A stretch of DNA of 64,000 nucleotides from Comamonas koreensis (GTDB lineage Bacteria; Pseudomonadota; Gammaproteobacteria; Burkholderiales; Burkholderiaceae_C). The notes beneath the pieces are model-generated. The model was given only the letters and a program-made list of their open reading frames with translations, ran no database searches and had not been told where the DNA came from. This document shows, one piece after another, positions 35,156 through 43,246 of the stretch (position 1 is its first letter; each line of letters begins with the position of its first letter). The position numbers were made by a program, and so were the translations under genes. The stretch is from positions 1-64,000 of the forward strand of contig NZ_JAJNCT010000036.1 of NCBI RefSeq assembly GCF_021026195.1, in the 5' to 3' direction.

Positions 35156-37594
35156 TTACCGGGCCTTGTCAGGCAAGGCGTAGGCGATCACGTAGTCGCC
35201 ACGGTCGGGCGACTGGCGCGCGCCGCCGGCGGAGATCAGCACATACTGCTTGCCGGTTTTGGGCGATTGGTAGGTCATCGGGCCGCCCTGGCTGCCCACC
35301 GGCAGGCGGCTCTTCCAGATCTCCTGGCCGTTGGCGGTGTTCCAGGCGCGCAGGTAGTAATCCTGCGTGCCGGCAAAGAACACCAGGCCGCCCTGGGTCG
35401 ACAGGCTGCCGCCCAAGGTGGGCAGGCCGACTGGCATAGGCAGGCGCATCTTGATGCCCAGCGGGCCGGTGTCCTGCACGGTGCCCACCGGCACTTGCCA
35501 GACCACTTGCTGGGTCTTCATGTCGATGGCCGAGAGCGTGCCGAAAGGCGGCTTCTGGCAGGGGATGCCCAGCGGCGACATGAAGCGGTCCTTGATCACC
35601 GCATAGGGCGTGCCGCCCAGCGGCACCTGGCCCATGCCGGTGTTGGGCTGCTCGCCGCCGTCGGACAGCGTGGCCTTGGGCTTTTGCGGCATCATCTGCA
35701 CCCACAGGCCCAGGCGCATGTCGTTGACAAAGATCAGGTGGTTGTTCGGGTCGGCCGAGATACCGCCCCAGTTCATGCCGCCCAGCGATCCGGGGAAGCT
35801 CAGCGACACATCAGTGGACGGCGCGGTGAACAGGCCTTCATAGCGCATCGATTTGAACTTGATGCGGCAGACCAGCTGGTCCAGCGGCGTGGCGCCCCAC
35901 ATGTCCGCTTCGGTCAGGGTCTGCGTGCCGATCTGCGGCATGCCGACGGATACGCGCTGGGTCGCCGCGTATTTTTCGGCAGGGATGCCTGCGGGCTTGA
36001 CCGGCACATCGTCCACCTGGGTCAGCGGCTGGCCGCTTTGGCGGTCCAGCACAAAGATCTGGCCGGCCTTGGTGCCCACCACCAGTGCGGGCGTGCTGCT
36101 GCCATCCTTTTTGGGGAAGTCGATCAGGGTCGGGGCCATCGGAATATCAAAATCCCAAAGATCGTTGTGCACGGTCTGGTAGACCCATTTCTCATGGCCG
36201 TTGGCGGCATCGAGCGCCAGGATGGACGCACCGTACTTCAGATCGGCTGCAGAGCGGGGCACGCCGTACAGATCGACCGAGGGCGAGCCCATGGGCAGGT
36301 AGACGGTGTTGGAGCTCGGATCGTAGGTGGTGCCGGCCCACACGTTGGCGGATGAGCGCGTGTAGGTGGCGCCAGGGGCCAGCACCTCGTTGGGCGTGTT
36401 GGAGCCCGCATCAAAGGCCCAGCGCAACGCGCCGGTCATCACATCAAAGCCACGGATCACGCCGCCCGGCATATCGACCTGCACGTTGTCGGCCACACGG
36501 CCGCCGATCACGATGGTGGTGCCGGCCACGGTGGGGGCTGAGGTGAGCGTGTAGTAAGCGGGGTTGGCGATGGTGCCCAGGCCTTGCTTCAGATCGACAA
36601 TGCCCTGGTTGCCAAAGCCGGCGCAGAGTTCGCCGTTGTCGGCATTGATGGCAAACAGGCGCGCGTCGATGGTGTTCATCACAATGCGGCGCTGGCACTG
36701 GTCGCCAGCGGGCAGCGCAACGGGCTGCACGGGCGACGAACCCGCCACCTTCGGCACCGGCAGCGGCGCATTGGCATCAAAGTAGGCCAGGCCCCGGCAG
36801 CGTTCCCAGACACCGCCCACATGCGAGTTGGTGTCGTGGCGCCACAGCTGCTTGCCGGTATCGGCATCCAGCGCTATCACGTTGTTGCTAGGGGTGCAGA
36901 CAAAGACCTTGTCACCCACTTGCAGCGGCGTGGTCTGGTCTTCGGCACCGGCGCCGGTCGATTTGGGCACATCGCCGGTGCGGAAGGTCCAGGCCACTTG
37001 CAGCTGGTTGACGTTGTCCACATTGATCTGGTCCAGCGCCGCAAAGCGGTCGTTGTTGCTGCTGTTGCCGTAGTGGCTCCAGTCCTTTTGCGCGCTGGCG
37101 GCATCCACCGGCTTGCGGCTGATGGCGGCCTGGTTCTGCACCTCAGGATGGATCTGGAACATGGAGGCAAAGCTGACCAGGCCTACGAGCAACAGCACAG
37201 CCGCCAAAGCCAGCGGGCCCTTGTTGCTGCGCGCACGCGGCGTACCCGCTTGCAGCAGCGGCAGGCAGGCGCTGACCACCGCTGCGCCAAAGGTCATCGC
37301 CAGCAGGCGCGAGACCAGGCTCCAGTAGTCCAGGCCCACCTCGGCCAGGGCCCACAGCACCGTGGCCGCAAAGGTAGCCAGGTACAGCCAGCCGCCCGAG
37401 CGGCGGCCGCGCAGCACCTGCACGCCCGACAGCAGCAGGCCCAGGCCCGCCAGCAAAAAGTACCAGCTGCCACCCAGGCTGATGAGTTTGCCGCCGCCGA
37501 CCAGAAAGGCCAGGCCGGCAATGGCCAGCACAGCGCCCAGAATGCCGAGCAGCAGGCGCACCGCCAGTGACGGTGACCGTGCTTGTTGTGTCAT
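35156..37594 (-). CDS. gcd: Membrane-bound PQQ-dependent dehydrogenase (glucose/quinate type)
   Basis: An 812-residue quinoprotein. Five N-terminal membrane helices (residues about 12-150, for example AVLAIAGLAFLVGGG and LALAAVLLLVGLVSFASMF) anchor a periplasmic eight-bladed propeller that begins near DWSHYGNSSNNDRFAALDQI. Propeller motifs include ALDADTGKQLWRHDTN, WDFDIPMAPTLIDFP and GGLVFFAGTQDYYLRAWN. It oxidises a sugar or polyol and passes electrons to ubiquinone. The family also includes quinate/shikimate dehydrogenase, so the substrate is unsure. GAGGA lies seven bases upstream of the ATG. No pqq synthesis genes are in the window. Confidence 0.9.
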   Translation of the reverse strand: MTQQARSPSLAVRLLLGILGAVLAIAGLAFLVGGGKLISLGGSWYFLLAGLGLLLSGVQVLRGRRSGGWLYLATFAATVLWALAEVGLDYWSLVSRLLAMTFGAAVVSACLPLLQAGTPRARSNKGPLALAAVLLLVGLVSFASMFQIHPEVQNQAAISRKPVDAASAQKDWSHYGNSSNNDRFAALDQINVDNVNQLQVAWTFRTGDVPKSTGAGAEDQTTPLQVGDKVFVCTPSNNVIALDADTGKQLWRHDTNSHVGGVWERCRGLAYFDANAPLPVPKVAGSSPVQPVALPAGDQCQRRIVMNTIDARLFAINADNGELCAGFGNQGIVDLKQGLGTIANPAYYTLTSAPTVAGTTIVIGGRVADNVQVDMPGGVIRGFDVMTGALRWAFDAGSNTPNEVLAPGATYTRSSANVWAGTTYDPSSNTVYLPMGSPSVDLYGVPRSAADLKYGASILALDAANGHEKWVYQTVHNDLWDFDIPMAPTLIDFPKKDGSSTPALVVGTKAGQIFVLDRQSGQPLTQVDDVPVKPAGIPAEKYAATQRVSVGMPQIGTQTLTEADMWGATPLDQLVCRIKFKSMRYEGLFTAPSTDVSLSFPGSLGGMNWGGISADPNNHLIFVNDMRLGLWVQMMPQKPKATLSDGGEQPNTGMGQVPLGGTPYAVIKDRFMSPLGIPCQKPPFGTLSAIDMKTQQVVWQVPVGTVQDTGPLGIKMRLPMPVGLPTLGGSLSTQGGLVFFAGTQDYYLRAWNTANGQEIWKSRLPVGSQGGPMTYQSPKTGKQYVLISAGGARQSPDRGDYVIAYALPDKAR

Positions 37595-37632
37595 ATCGAT
37601 CCTCGAATCTGTCTTGGGTCTGGCAGGCGCAG

Positions 37633-37677
37633 GGGCCCTCTGCACAAGGCCAGGAATAGGCGCTGTGCAGAGGGCCC
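37633..37677. repeat. Perfect 14-bp inverted repeat in the gcd leader (possible palindromic element, short form)
   Basis: GGGCCCTCTGCACA (37633-37646) and TGTGCAGAGGGCCC (37664-37677) are exact inverted copies around a 17-nt spacer. The ends share CCCTCTGCA with the dispersed element at 5629 and 62195. It lies between the dehydrogenase promoter region and its start, where it would form a strong RNA hairpin. Confidence 0.6.
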
Positions 37678-37709
37678 TGAGCAGTCGCTGCTACAGACCT
37701 TGTCTTGTG

Positions 37710-37748
37710 TGAGAAAAAATGTCCATTGTGGTGAGAAATAAAGTCCAT
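37710..37748. repeat. Two 17-bp direct repeats with 22-bp period
   Basis: TGAGAAAAAATGTCCAT (37710-37726) and TGAGAAATAAAGTCCAT (37732-37748) differ at three positions. A related inverted copy, GGACATTTCAAAAATTTC, begins at 37768. The arrangement resembles either operator half-sites two helical turns apart or the multiple terminal repeats of an IS21-like element of which nothing else remains. Confidence 0.5.
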
Positions 37749-37858
37749 CGCTGCCTGGTGTGTACCGGACATTTCAAAAATTTCTGAAATCAATGGCTGC
37801 TGAGCCGCCCCGGGCGGGTGCAGAAACCAGCAAGAAGGGCGCTGAAACGGCGAGGTAT

Positions 37859-38746
37859 TCAGGCGCTGAAGTGCTGCTTCATCAGTGGCTTCAGAATCCC
37901 GTGCACAGCCTTGACCAGGCGGTTGTGCGGCCGCGCTGCCGGTGTGGCCAGCACGATGCGGTTGCGGATCACGGGGTGGCTGACCTGGGCGGTGAACACC
38001 GGCGCGCTGCCTGGCCAGGTCTTGACGGCGCTGGCGGGCACGACCGAGCAGCCCACATTGCGCGCGACCAAGGACAGCACCATCTTGATCGAATCGACCT
38101 CGGCCACGATGCGCAGCGGCAGCTGCTGGTCCTCCACGGCATCGTCAAAAATCATGCGCAGCGCCTGCGGGCGGCTGGGCAGCACCAGCGGGTAGTCCAC
38201 CAGTTGGGCGACCTTGACCCGTTCGGGCAACGGCCGGGTGCTGATGAGCACCAGCGGTTCGCGCGTCAGCGGCTCGGTCAACAGCTGCGGCGTGGGGCTG
38301 GGGTCAAACAGCACGGCCACATCGAGGCGGTCGGCCAGCAGCCATTCGCGCAGGCGAATGCTCAGGCTCTCTTCAACAATGATCGAGGCATCGGGGCAGG
38401 CCTGCAAAAACTGCTGCACCACATCGGGCGTGATCAGGCTGGCCACCAGCGGCGGCAGGCCCAGCCGCACCTTGCCGCGTGGGCTTTGCAGGCGGTCGGC
38501 CATGTCGGCCTTGGCGGCATCCACGGCCGCGCTGATGCTGCGCCCATGGGCCAGCATGGCCTTGCCCGATTCGGTCAGCCGCACGCCCCGGCCATGGCGT
38601 TCCAGCAGCGGCTGGCCCAGCTCGGCCTCCAGCAGCTGCACCTGGCGGCTCAAGGTCGGCTGGCTCAGGTTCAGCGCCGCAGCGGCCTTGCTGTAGCTCT
38701 GGGCCTGGGCCACCGCCATGAAGTACTGCAAGCGCAGAAAATCCAT
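37859..38746 (-). CDS. LysR-family regulator of the pyrone-hydrolase-like operon
   Basis: A 295-residue LysR regulator. HTH: MDFLRLQYFMAVAQAQSYSK, AALNLSQPTLSRQVQLLEAELG. The effector domain (VRLGLPPLVASLITPDVV, RLDVAVLFDPSPTPQLL) resembles nitrogen-assimilation-control/CynR-like LysR proteins. It is divergent from the five-gene catabolic operon, with a 7-bp inverted repeat between them, so it most likely controls that operon. It could also act on gcd downstream. Confidence 0.92.
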   Translation of the reverse strand: MDFLRLQYFMAVAQAQSYSKAAAALNLSQPTLSRQVQLLEAELGQPLLERHGRGVRLTESGKAMLAHGRSISAAVDAAKADMADRLQSPRGKVRLGLPPLVASLITPDVVQQFLQACPDASIIVEESLSIRLREWLLADRLDVAVLFDPSPTPQLLTEPLTREPLVLISTRPLPERVKVAQLVDYPLVLPSRPQALRMIFDDAVEDQQLPLRIVAEVDSIKMVLSLVARNVGCSVVPASAVKTWPGSAPVFTAQVSHPVIRNRIVLATPAARPHNRLVKAVHGILKPLMKQHFSA

Positions 38747-38748
38747 GC

Positions 38749-38786
38749 ATCACCTCTATATCTGATATTTGGATTTTATAGGTGAT
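38749..38786. promoter_or_regulatory. Inverted repeat operator candidate between lysR and the catabolic operon
   Basis: ATCACCT (38749-38755) and AGGTGAT (38780-38786) flank an AT-rich core (CTATATCTGATATTTGGATTTTAT). The left arm is three bases from the lysR start, a typical autoregulatory position, and the right arm is about 55 bp from the operon start. Confidence 0.45.
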
Positions 38787-38840
38787 CAAAAATGCGGCAG
38801 TTCCACAATGCGCTCAAGACGACTCTTTGATGGCCCTTGC

Positions 38841-39728
38841 ATGAACGCCCCGACCTCCGACCTCCAGCGACCCGTACAGACCTATATGCTGGCGCCCTCC
38901 AAGCCCAGCCTGGTGCTGCCCGCTGGCAGCTGCGACAGCCATGTGCATGTGTTTGGCCCGGTGGATGCATTTCCGTATGCCGAGCCGCGCAACTTCACCC
39001 CCGCCGATGCCGGCAAGGAGACCTTGTTTGCGCTGCACCGCCATCTGGGCATCAGCCGCTGCGTGATCGTGCAATCGGCCTGCCATGGCTATGACAACCG
39101 CGTGGTCGAGGATGCGATTGCCCACGGTGGTGGCCACTACCTGGGTGTGGCCCTGGTGCCGCTGTCAGTCACGCGTACCGAGCTGCAGCGCCTGGCGGCG
39201 GCCGGCTTTCGGGCGATCCGCTTCAACTTCATGAAGCACCTGAACACCGGCGCATCGGTCGAGGACGTGGTGGCCTTGACGCCCATGCTGGCCGACCTGG
39301 GCATGCACCTGCAGATCCATTTTGAAAGCGCGCTGATCCACAGCCTGGGCCCCGTGCTGCAGCAATCGGCCTGCCCGGTGGTGATTGACCACATGGGCCG
39401 TGTCGATGCGACGCTGGGCAGCGGAGGAGCAGATTTTCAGGCACTGCTGCGGCTACTGGAGCAGCCACTGTTCCACGTCAAGGTCAGCGGTATCGACCGC
39501 ATCGATGCAACCCCGCCCTACCAGCACGGCATTGCGCGGGCGCAGGAGCTGGTGGCCCATGTGCCCGACCGCGTGCTCTGGGGCAGTGACTGGCCGCACC
39601 CCAACCACACCCATCTGCCCGATGACGGCGTGCTGGTCGATGCGCTGGCGCAGTTCAGCGCTAATCCGGCGCATTTGCAGGCCCTGCTGGTGGACAACCC
39701 CCAGCGCCTTTACCGCTTTGCTGCCTGA
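38841..39728 (+). CDS. Amidohydrolase, 2-pyrone-4,6-dicarboxylate hydrolase (LigI)-like
   Basis: A 295-residue TIM-barrel amidohydrolase of the LigI/PMD hydrolase group. Metal- or substrate-binding histidines are in CDSHVHVFGPVDAFPYAE; further conserved blocks are HLGISRCVIVQSACHGYDN, CPVVIDHMGRVDA and VLWGSDWPHPNHTH, whose aspartate is the likely general base. LigI opens the lactone 2-pyrone-4,6-dicarboxylate in protocatechuate 4,5-cleavage. Here no other pmd/lig genes accompany it, so the substrate is probably another lactone or cyclic compound. The ATG at 38841 matches the family N-terminus. First gene of the operon. Confidence 0.82.
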   Translation: MNAPTSDLQRPVQTYMLAPSKPSLVLPAGSCDSHVHVFGPVDAFPYAEPRNFTPADAGKETLFALHRHLGISRCVIVQSACHGYDNRVVEDAIAHGGGHYLGVALVPLSVTRTELQRLAAAGFRAIRFNFMKHLNTGASVEDVVALTPMLADLGMHLQIHFESALIHSLGPVLQQSACPVVIDHMGRVDATLGSGGADFQALLRLLEQPLFHVKVSGIDRIDATPPYQHGIARAQELVAHVPDRVLWGSDWPHPNHTHLPDDGVLVDALAQFSANPAHLQALLVDNPQRLYRFAA

Positions 39729-39749
39729 GCCATTTGCGAGGAATAAAGC

Positions 39750-40583
39750 ATGCCGATTTTTGATGCCCACACCCCCGTCAACCCGCAAGGCCGGCTGGCC
39801 GGCAAGGTGGTTTACATCACCGGTGCCGGGGCTGCAGGCGCCGGCTGGGGCAATGGCCGCGCCACCGCGATCCGCTTTGCGCAGGAAGGCGCGATGGTGT
39901 TTGGCGTGGACCGCAATGCCGAGGCGCTGTGCGAGACCGAAGACAGCATCCGCAGTGCCGGTGGCCAGTTTGTCGCGGGCCACTGCGATGCGATGGACCC
40001 GGCGTCGATCGCCGCATCGGTGCAGGCCTGCCAGGCGGCGCTCGGGCGCATCGATGTGCTGGTCAACAACGTGGGCGGCTCGGCCAAGGGCGGGCCGGTG
40101 GAGATGGACGAAGCGGTCTGGGATGCCCAGCTGGACTACAACCTCAAAAGCGTGTTTCTGTGCTGCAAGGCGGTGCTGCCGCTGATGCAGGCGCAGGGCG
40201 CAGGCAGCATCGTCAATATCTCATCGACCTCGGGCATGCGCTGGACCGGTGCGGCGCAGATCGCCTATGCATCAAGCAAGGCGGCGGTGATCCAGTTTTC
40301 CAAGGTGCTGGCCGTGCAGTACGCGCCGCACCGCATCCGCGTGAACACCGTCGTGCCCGGCCAGTTGCACACGCCCATGGTCGAGACCCGCCTGGCCGGC
40401 CAGCGCGCGGGTGGCGATGTCGAGGCGCTGCTGGCCCAGCGCCAGGCGCGTATTCCGCTGCCCTTCATGGGCGATGGGCGCGACACCGCCAATGCGGCGC
40501 TGTTCCTGGCCTGTGACGAATCGCGCTTTGTGACGGGCACCGAGATTGTGGTGGACGGCGGTATGACCGTGCGCTGCGGATAA
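39750..40583 (+). CDS. Short-chain dehydrogenase/reductase
   Basis: A 277-residue classical SDR. The NAD(P)-binding motif is the unusual TGAGAAGAGWGNGRATA, an expanded version of TGxxxGxG; DVLVNNVGG and the catalytic Ser-Tyr-Lys set (NISSTSG, YASSKAA) follow, and VVDGGMTV ends the protein. It interconverts an alcohol and ketone in the same pathway as its neighbours. GAGGA is seven bases upstream of the start; the gap to the preceding gene is 21 bp. Confidence 0.9.
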   Translation: MPIFDAHTPVNPQGRLAGKVVYITGAGAAGAGWGNGRATAIRFAQEGAMVFGVDRNAEALCETEDSIRSAGGQFVAGHCDAMDPASIAASVQACQAALGRIDVLVNNVGGSAKGGPVEMDEAVWDAQLDYNLKSVFLCCKAVLPLMQAQGAGSIVNISSTSGMRWTGAAQIAYASSKAAVIQFSKVLAVQYAPHRIRVNTVVPGQLHTPMVETRLAGQRAGGDVEALLAQRQARIPLPFMGDGRDTANAALFLACDESRFVTGTEIVVDGGMTVRCG

Positions 40584-40613
40584 AGCAAGACAAGACCAAT
40601 CAAGGAGACAACC

Positions 40614-41600
40614 ATGCGATTCCAAGCCTTTCCCTCCGCCCGCCAGTGGCTGCATGCCGCCTTGCTGGGCACGGCCCTGGGGTGCGCCAGCAGCGCCATG
40701 GCGCAAAGCGATATGACGCGCCTTTTGGTGGCTTTTCCGCCCGGCGGCCCGGTGGACTTTATTGCGCGCAGCATGTCGCAACAGCTGGCCAAGGAGCTGG
40801 GCCACCCAGTGATTGTGGAAAACAAGCCCGGCGCCAACGGCGCGATTGCCGCCGACAGCGTGATCCGCTCCGCACCCGATGGCAAGACCCTGTGGCTGAC
40901 CAGCGTGGGTGCGGTGGCCATCAACCCCGCGCTCTATCCCAAGCTCAACTACAAGCCCGCCAGCGATCTGGTGCCCGTCTCGCTGGTGGTCAACAATGTG
41001 GAGATCATGGTGGTCAACGCGCAGACCAGCTTCAAGGACGGTAAGGACTTTGTGCAGGCCGCCAGCCAGCGCAAGGACAAGCCGATGACGATGGCCTCGT
41101 CAGGCACCGGCAGCGTGCCGCATCTGGCGGCCATCCAGCTCAATGAATCGGCCGGCCTGAACCTGATGCATGTGCCCTACAAGGGCGCGGCCCCTGCCAT
41201 TACCGACCTGATGGCCGGCCATGTCGATGGCTTCTTTGGCGATATTCCCGGCCTGGTGGGTGCCATCGACAGCGGCAAGTTCCGGCCCGTGGGCATTGCC
41301 GCTGCCAAGCGCAGCGCCCGCTACCCGAACGTGCCCACCTTTGACGAGCTGGGCTACAAGGGCGTCGATTCGAACAACTGGTATGCGGTGTTTGCACCCA
41401 AGGGCACCAGCCCCCAGGTGGCGGCCAGCCTGAGCCGCGCCATCCATGCAGCCTTGCATACACCCGATGTGCAGCGCAAGATCGAGGCCTCGGGTGCCGA
41501 GGTGGTGGGCTCCAGCCCCGAAGCGCTGGCCCAGCAGCTGGCGACCGACACCGAGAAGTGGACCGCCATCATCCGCCGCAACCGCATCACTCCCGATTGA
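40614..41600 (+). CDS. Bug-family periplasmic solute receptor (operon member)
   Basis: A 328-residue tripartite-tricarboxylate-type binding protein. The signal peptide ends at ASSAMAQ (about residue 31). Bug motifs are LLVAFPPGGPVDFIARSMSQ, VIVENKPGANGAIAADSV and MHVPYKGAAPAITDLMAGHVD. AAGGAG lies seven bases upstream of the ATG. It probably delivers the substrate of the surrounding enzymes, but no membrane components of such a transporter are in the window. Confidence 0.9.
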   Translation: MRFQAFPSARQWLHAALLGTALGCASSAMAQSDMTRLLVAFPPGGPVDFIARSMSQQLAKELGHPVIVENKPGANGAIAADSVIRSAPDGKTLWLTSVGAVAINPALYPKLNYKPASDLVPVSLVVNNVEIMVVNAQTSFKDGKDFVQAASQRKDKPMTMASSGTGSVPHLAAIQLNESAGLNLMHVPYKGAAPAITDLMAGHVDGFFGDIPGLVGAIDSGKFRPVGIAAAKRSARYPNVPTFDELGYKGVDSNNWYAVFAPKGTSPQVAASLSRAIHAALHTPDVQRKIEASGAEVVGSSPEALAQQLATDTEKWTAIIRRNRITPD

Positions 41601-41615
41601 GATGGAAAGACCGAC

Positions 41616-42134
41616 ATGCGCATAGAAGCGATTGAGCCAGGCACCCGCAGTGCCTTGGCGGAGTTGGAGCAACAGATCCAGGCCGAGCGTGGCCGCATCT
41701 CGCCGCTCTACCAGGTGCTGCTGCACAGCCCCGCCATTGCCAAGGGCTGGGAGCAGATGCTCTCTGCCGTGCGCAACTACAGCAGCATCGATGCCGGGCT
41801 GCGTGAGCTGATCATCCTGCGGGTGGCCATGCTCAACCAGGCGGCCTATGAGTTCGATGCCCATGTGCCGCATGCGCTCAAGGCCGGCGTGACGCAGGCC
41901 GCCATCGATGCAACGCGCGACACCGCCACCACCGCCAGCCCGGACTGGGATGGCCTGCAGCAATTGGCTATTGCAGTGACCGATGCGCTGACCCGCGATC
42001 TGCAGGTGCCCGAGCCGCTGTTTGCCCAGGTGGCTGCGCGCTTCAATGCGCAGGAGCAGGTGGAGCTGTTTGCCACCATCGGCGCCTACAACATGGTGTC
42101 GCGCTTCTTGAACGCCTTTGAGATTGGCCACTGA
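41616..42134 (+). CDS. Carboxymuconolactone decarboxylase-like (AhpD-fold) protein
   Basis: A 172-residue helical protein of the CMD family. The signature region reads LRELIILRVAMLNQAAYEFDAHVPHALKAG: the Glu and His frame is present, but the CxxC of AhpD peroxidases is absent, so it is not a thiol peroxidase. Gamma-carboxymuconolactone decarboxylase acts on a lactone in aromatic breakdown, which would fit a lactone-handling operon. The stop overlaps the next start by one base. Confidence 0.82.
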   Translation: MRIEAIEPGTRSALAELEQQIQAERGRISPLYQVLLHSPAIAKGWEQMLSAVRNYSSIDAGLRELIILRVAMLNQAAYEFDAHVPHALKAGVTQAAIDATRDTATTASPDWDGLQQLAIAVTDALTRDLQVPEPLFAQVAARFNAQEQVELFATIGAYNMVSRFLNAFEIGH

Positions 42135-42751
42135 TGTCCACACCCGTCATCGACAGCCTGCTGCTGCGCTGCACGCCAGCGGCGCATGAAACCGCCACCA
42201 CGCTGGCGCAGACCGCGCTGGCGCTGCTGCGCCAGGACTTGGCCGGTCTGCGTTTGCTGCGTGTGGCCCAGCAGCCGCAAGGCACCGCCTATCTGTACTT
42301 TGCACTCGGCAGCCCGCAGCCGCTGAGCGCTGATCAAACAGTGCAGGCCGAGCGCCGTTTGCAGAATGCGGGCAGCGCCGGCCTGGCGGCTTGCGAGCTA
42401 TCGCGCCTGCAACTGGTGATGCACTGCACCGGCCCCGCCCTGGGCGAGGCCACACCCGTGCACTATGCCGTCGAGATGGACCCCGAGAGCGGCTGGCAGG
42501 ACGAGCTGTTTGCCTGGTATGACCAGGAGCATCTGCCTGGTCTGGCCAGCGTGGCCGGCACCGCCCAGGCTTTTCGCTACCTGAACCTGGACCATGGGCC
42601 GCTGTCGCTGGCCTGCTATGACCTGGTCGATGCCGAGGTGATGGGCTGCCCGGCCTGGCTGGCGGTGCGGGGTACAGACTGGAGCGCGCGGGTGCGGCCG
42701 CATTTCACGAATACACGGCGCACCATGTTTGATACGCAGGCGCTGCCTTAG
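42134..42751 (+). CDS. Unknown protein, EthD/dimeric alpha-beta barrel-like
   Basis: A 205-residue soluble protein. The C-terminal half has a motif seen in EthD/DABB folds: ELFAWYDQEHLPGLASVAGTAQAFRYLNL, then PAWLAVRGTDWSARVRPHF. The N-terminal half (LLLRCTPAAHETATTLAQTALALLRQ) may be a second, diverged copy of the same fold. The function is unknown. TGATG overlap with the preceding gene ties it to the operon. Its TAG stop overlaps the TAA stop of the convergent VOC gene by four bases. Confidence 0.75.
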   Translation: MSTPVIDSLLLRCTPAAHETATTLAQTALALLRQDLAGLRLLRVAQQPQGTAYLYFALGSPQPLSADQTVQAERRLQNAGSAGLAACELSRLQLVMHCTGPALGEATPVHYAVEMDPESGWQDELFAWYDQEHLPGLASVAGTAQAFRYLNLDHGPLSLACYDLVDAEVMGCPAWLAVRGTDWSARVRPHFTNTRRTMFDTQALP

Positions 42752-43152
42752 GCGCCAGCCACCGGCGAGCACAGCTCCACCAGGCTGCCATCCGGGCAGC
42801 GCACATAGGCCACCACCTGGCCCCAGGGTTTGGTGGTGGGGGCGGCCAAGGCCGTTGCACCGGCGGCCAGGGCGCGCTCGTAGGCCGCAGCGACATCGCC
42901 GCTGACCAGGGCGATCTCCACACCCAGCGGCTGGGCCGATTCAGAGGCTGCCACATGGCCGCCGCTGAAATTGGCATGCCCCAGCGCGTGGTCGGCAAAG
43001 GCCAAGGTGGTGGCGCCCGTCTCCAGCTCGCCATAGCTGCCCGACGGGTGCAGAAAACGGGTGGTCAGGCCAAAGGCCTGCGAGAAAAAGGCCAGCGATG
43101 CCGTGACATCGGGCACGTAGACGATGGTGTAACCGAACTGTAGTGCTTGCAT
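42748..43152 (-). CDS. VOC-family (glyoxalase/bleomycin-resistance-like) protein
   Basis: A 134-residue vicinal-oxygen-chelate protein with two beta-alpha-beta3 modules: TIVYVPDVTASLAFFSQAFGL with FLHPSGSYGELETG, then GVEIALVSGDVAAAYERALAAGATALAAP with VVAYVRCPDGSLVELCSP. The conserved Glu (LVELCSP) suits metal binding. The substrate is unknown. The ATG at 43152 directly precedes the first module. It is convergent with the catabolic operon. Confidence 0.85.
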   Translation of the reverse strand: MQALQFGYTIVYVPDVTASLAFFSQAFGLTTRFLHPSGSYGELETGATTLAFADHALGHANFSGGHVAASESAQPLGVEIALVSGDVAAAYERALAAGATALAAPTTKPWGQVVAYVRCPDGSLVELCSPVAGA

Positions 43153-43246
43153 GGTGAATGCCTGATTGAGAACAGATGCTGAACCCTGCGCCAGCTGGCC
43201 ATGCAGCGCTGGGTGCGTGCATGAAGGCAAGCTTTGCAGATAACCC

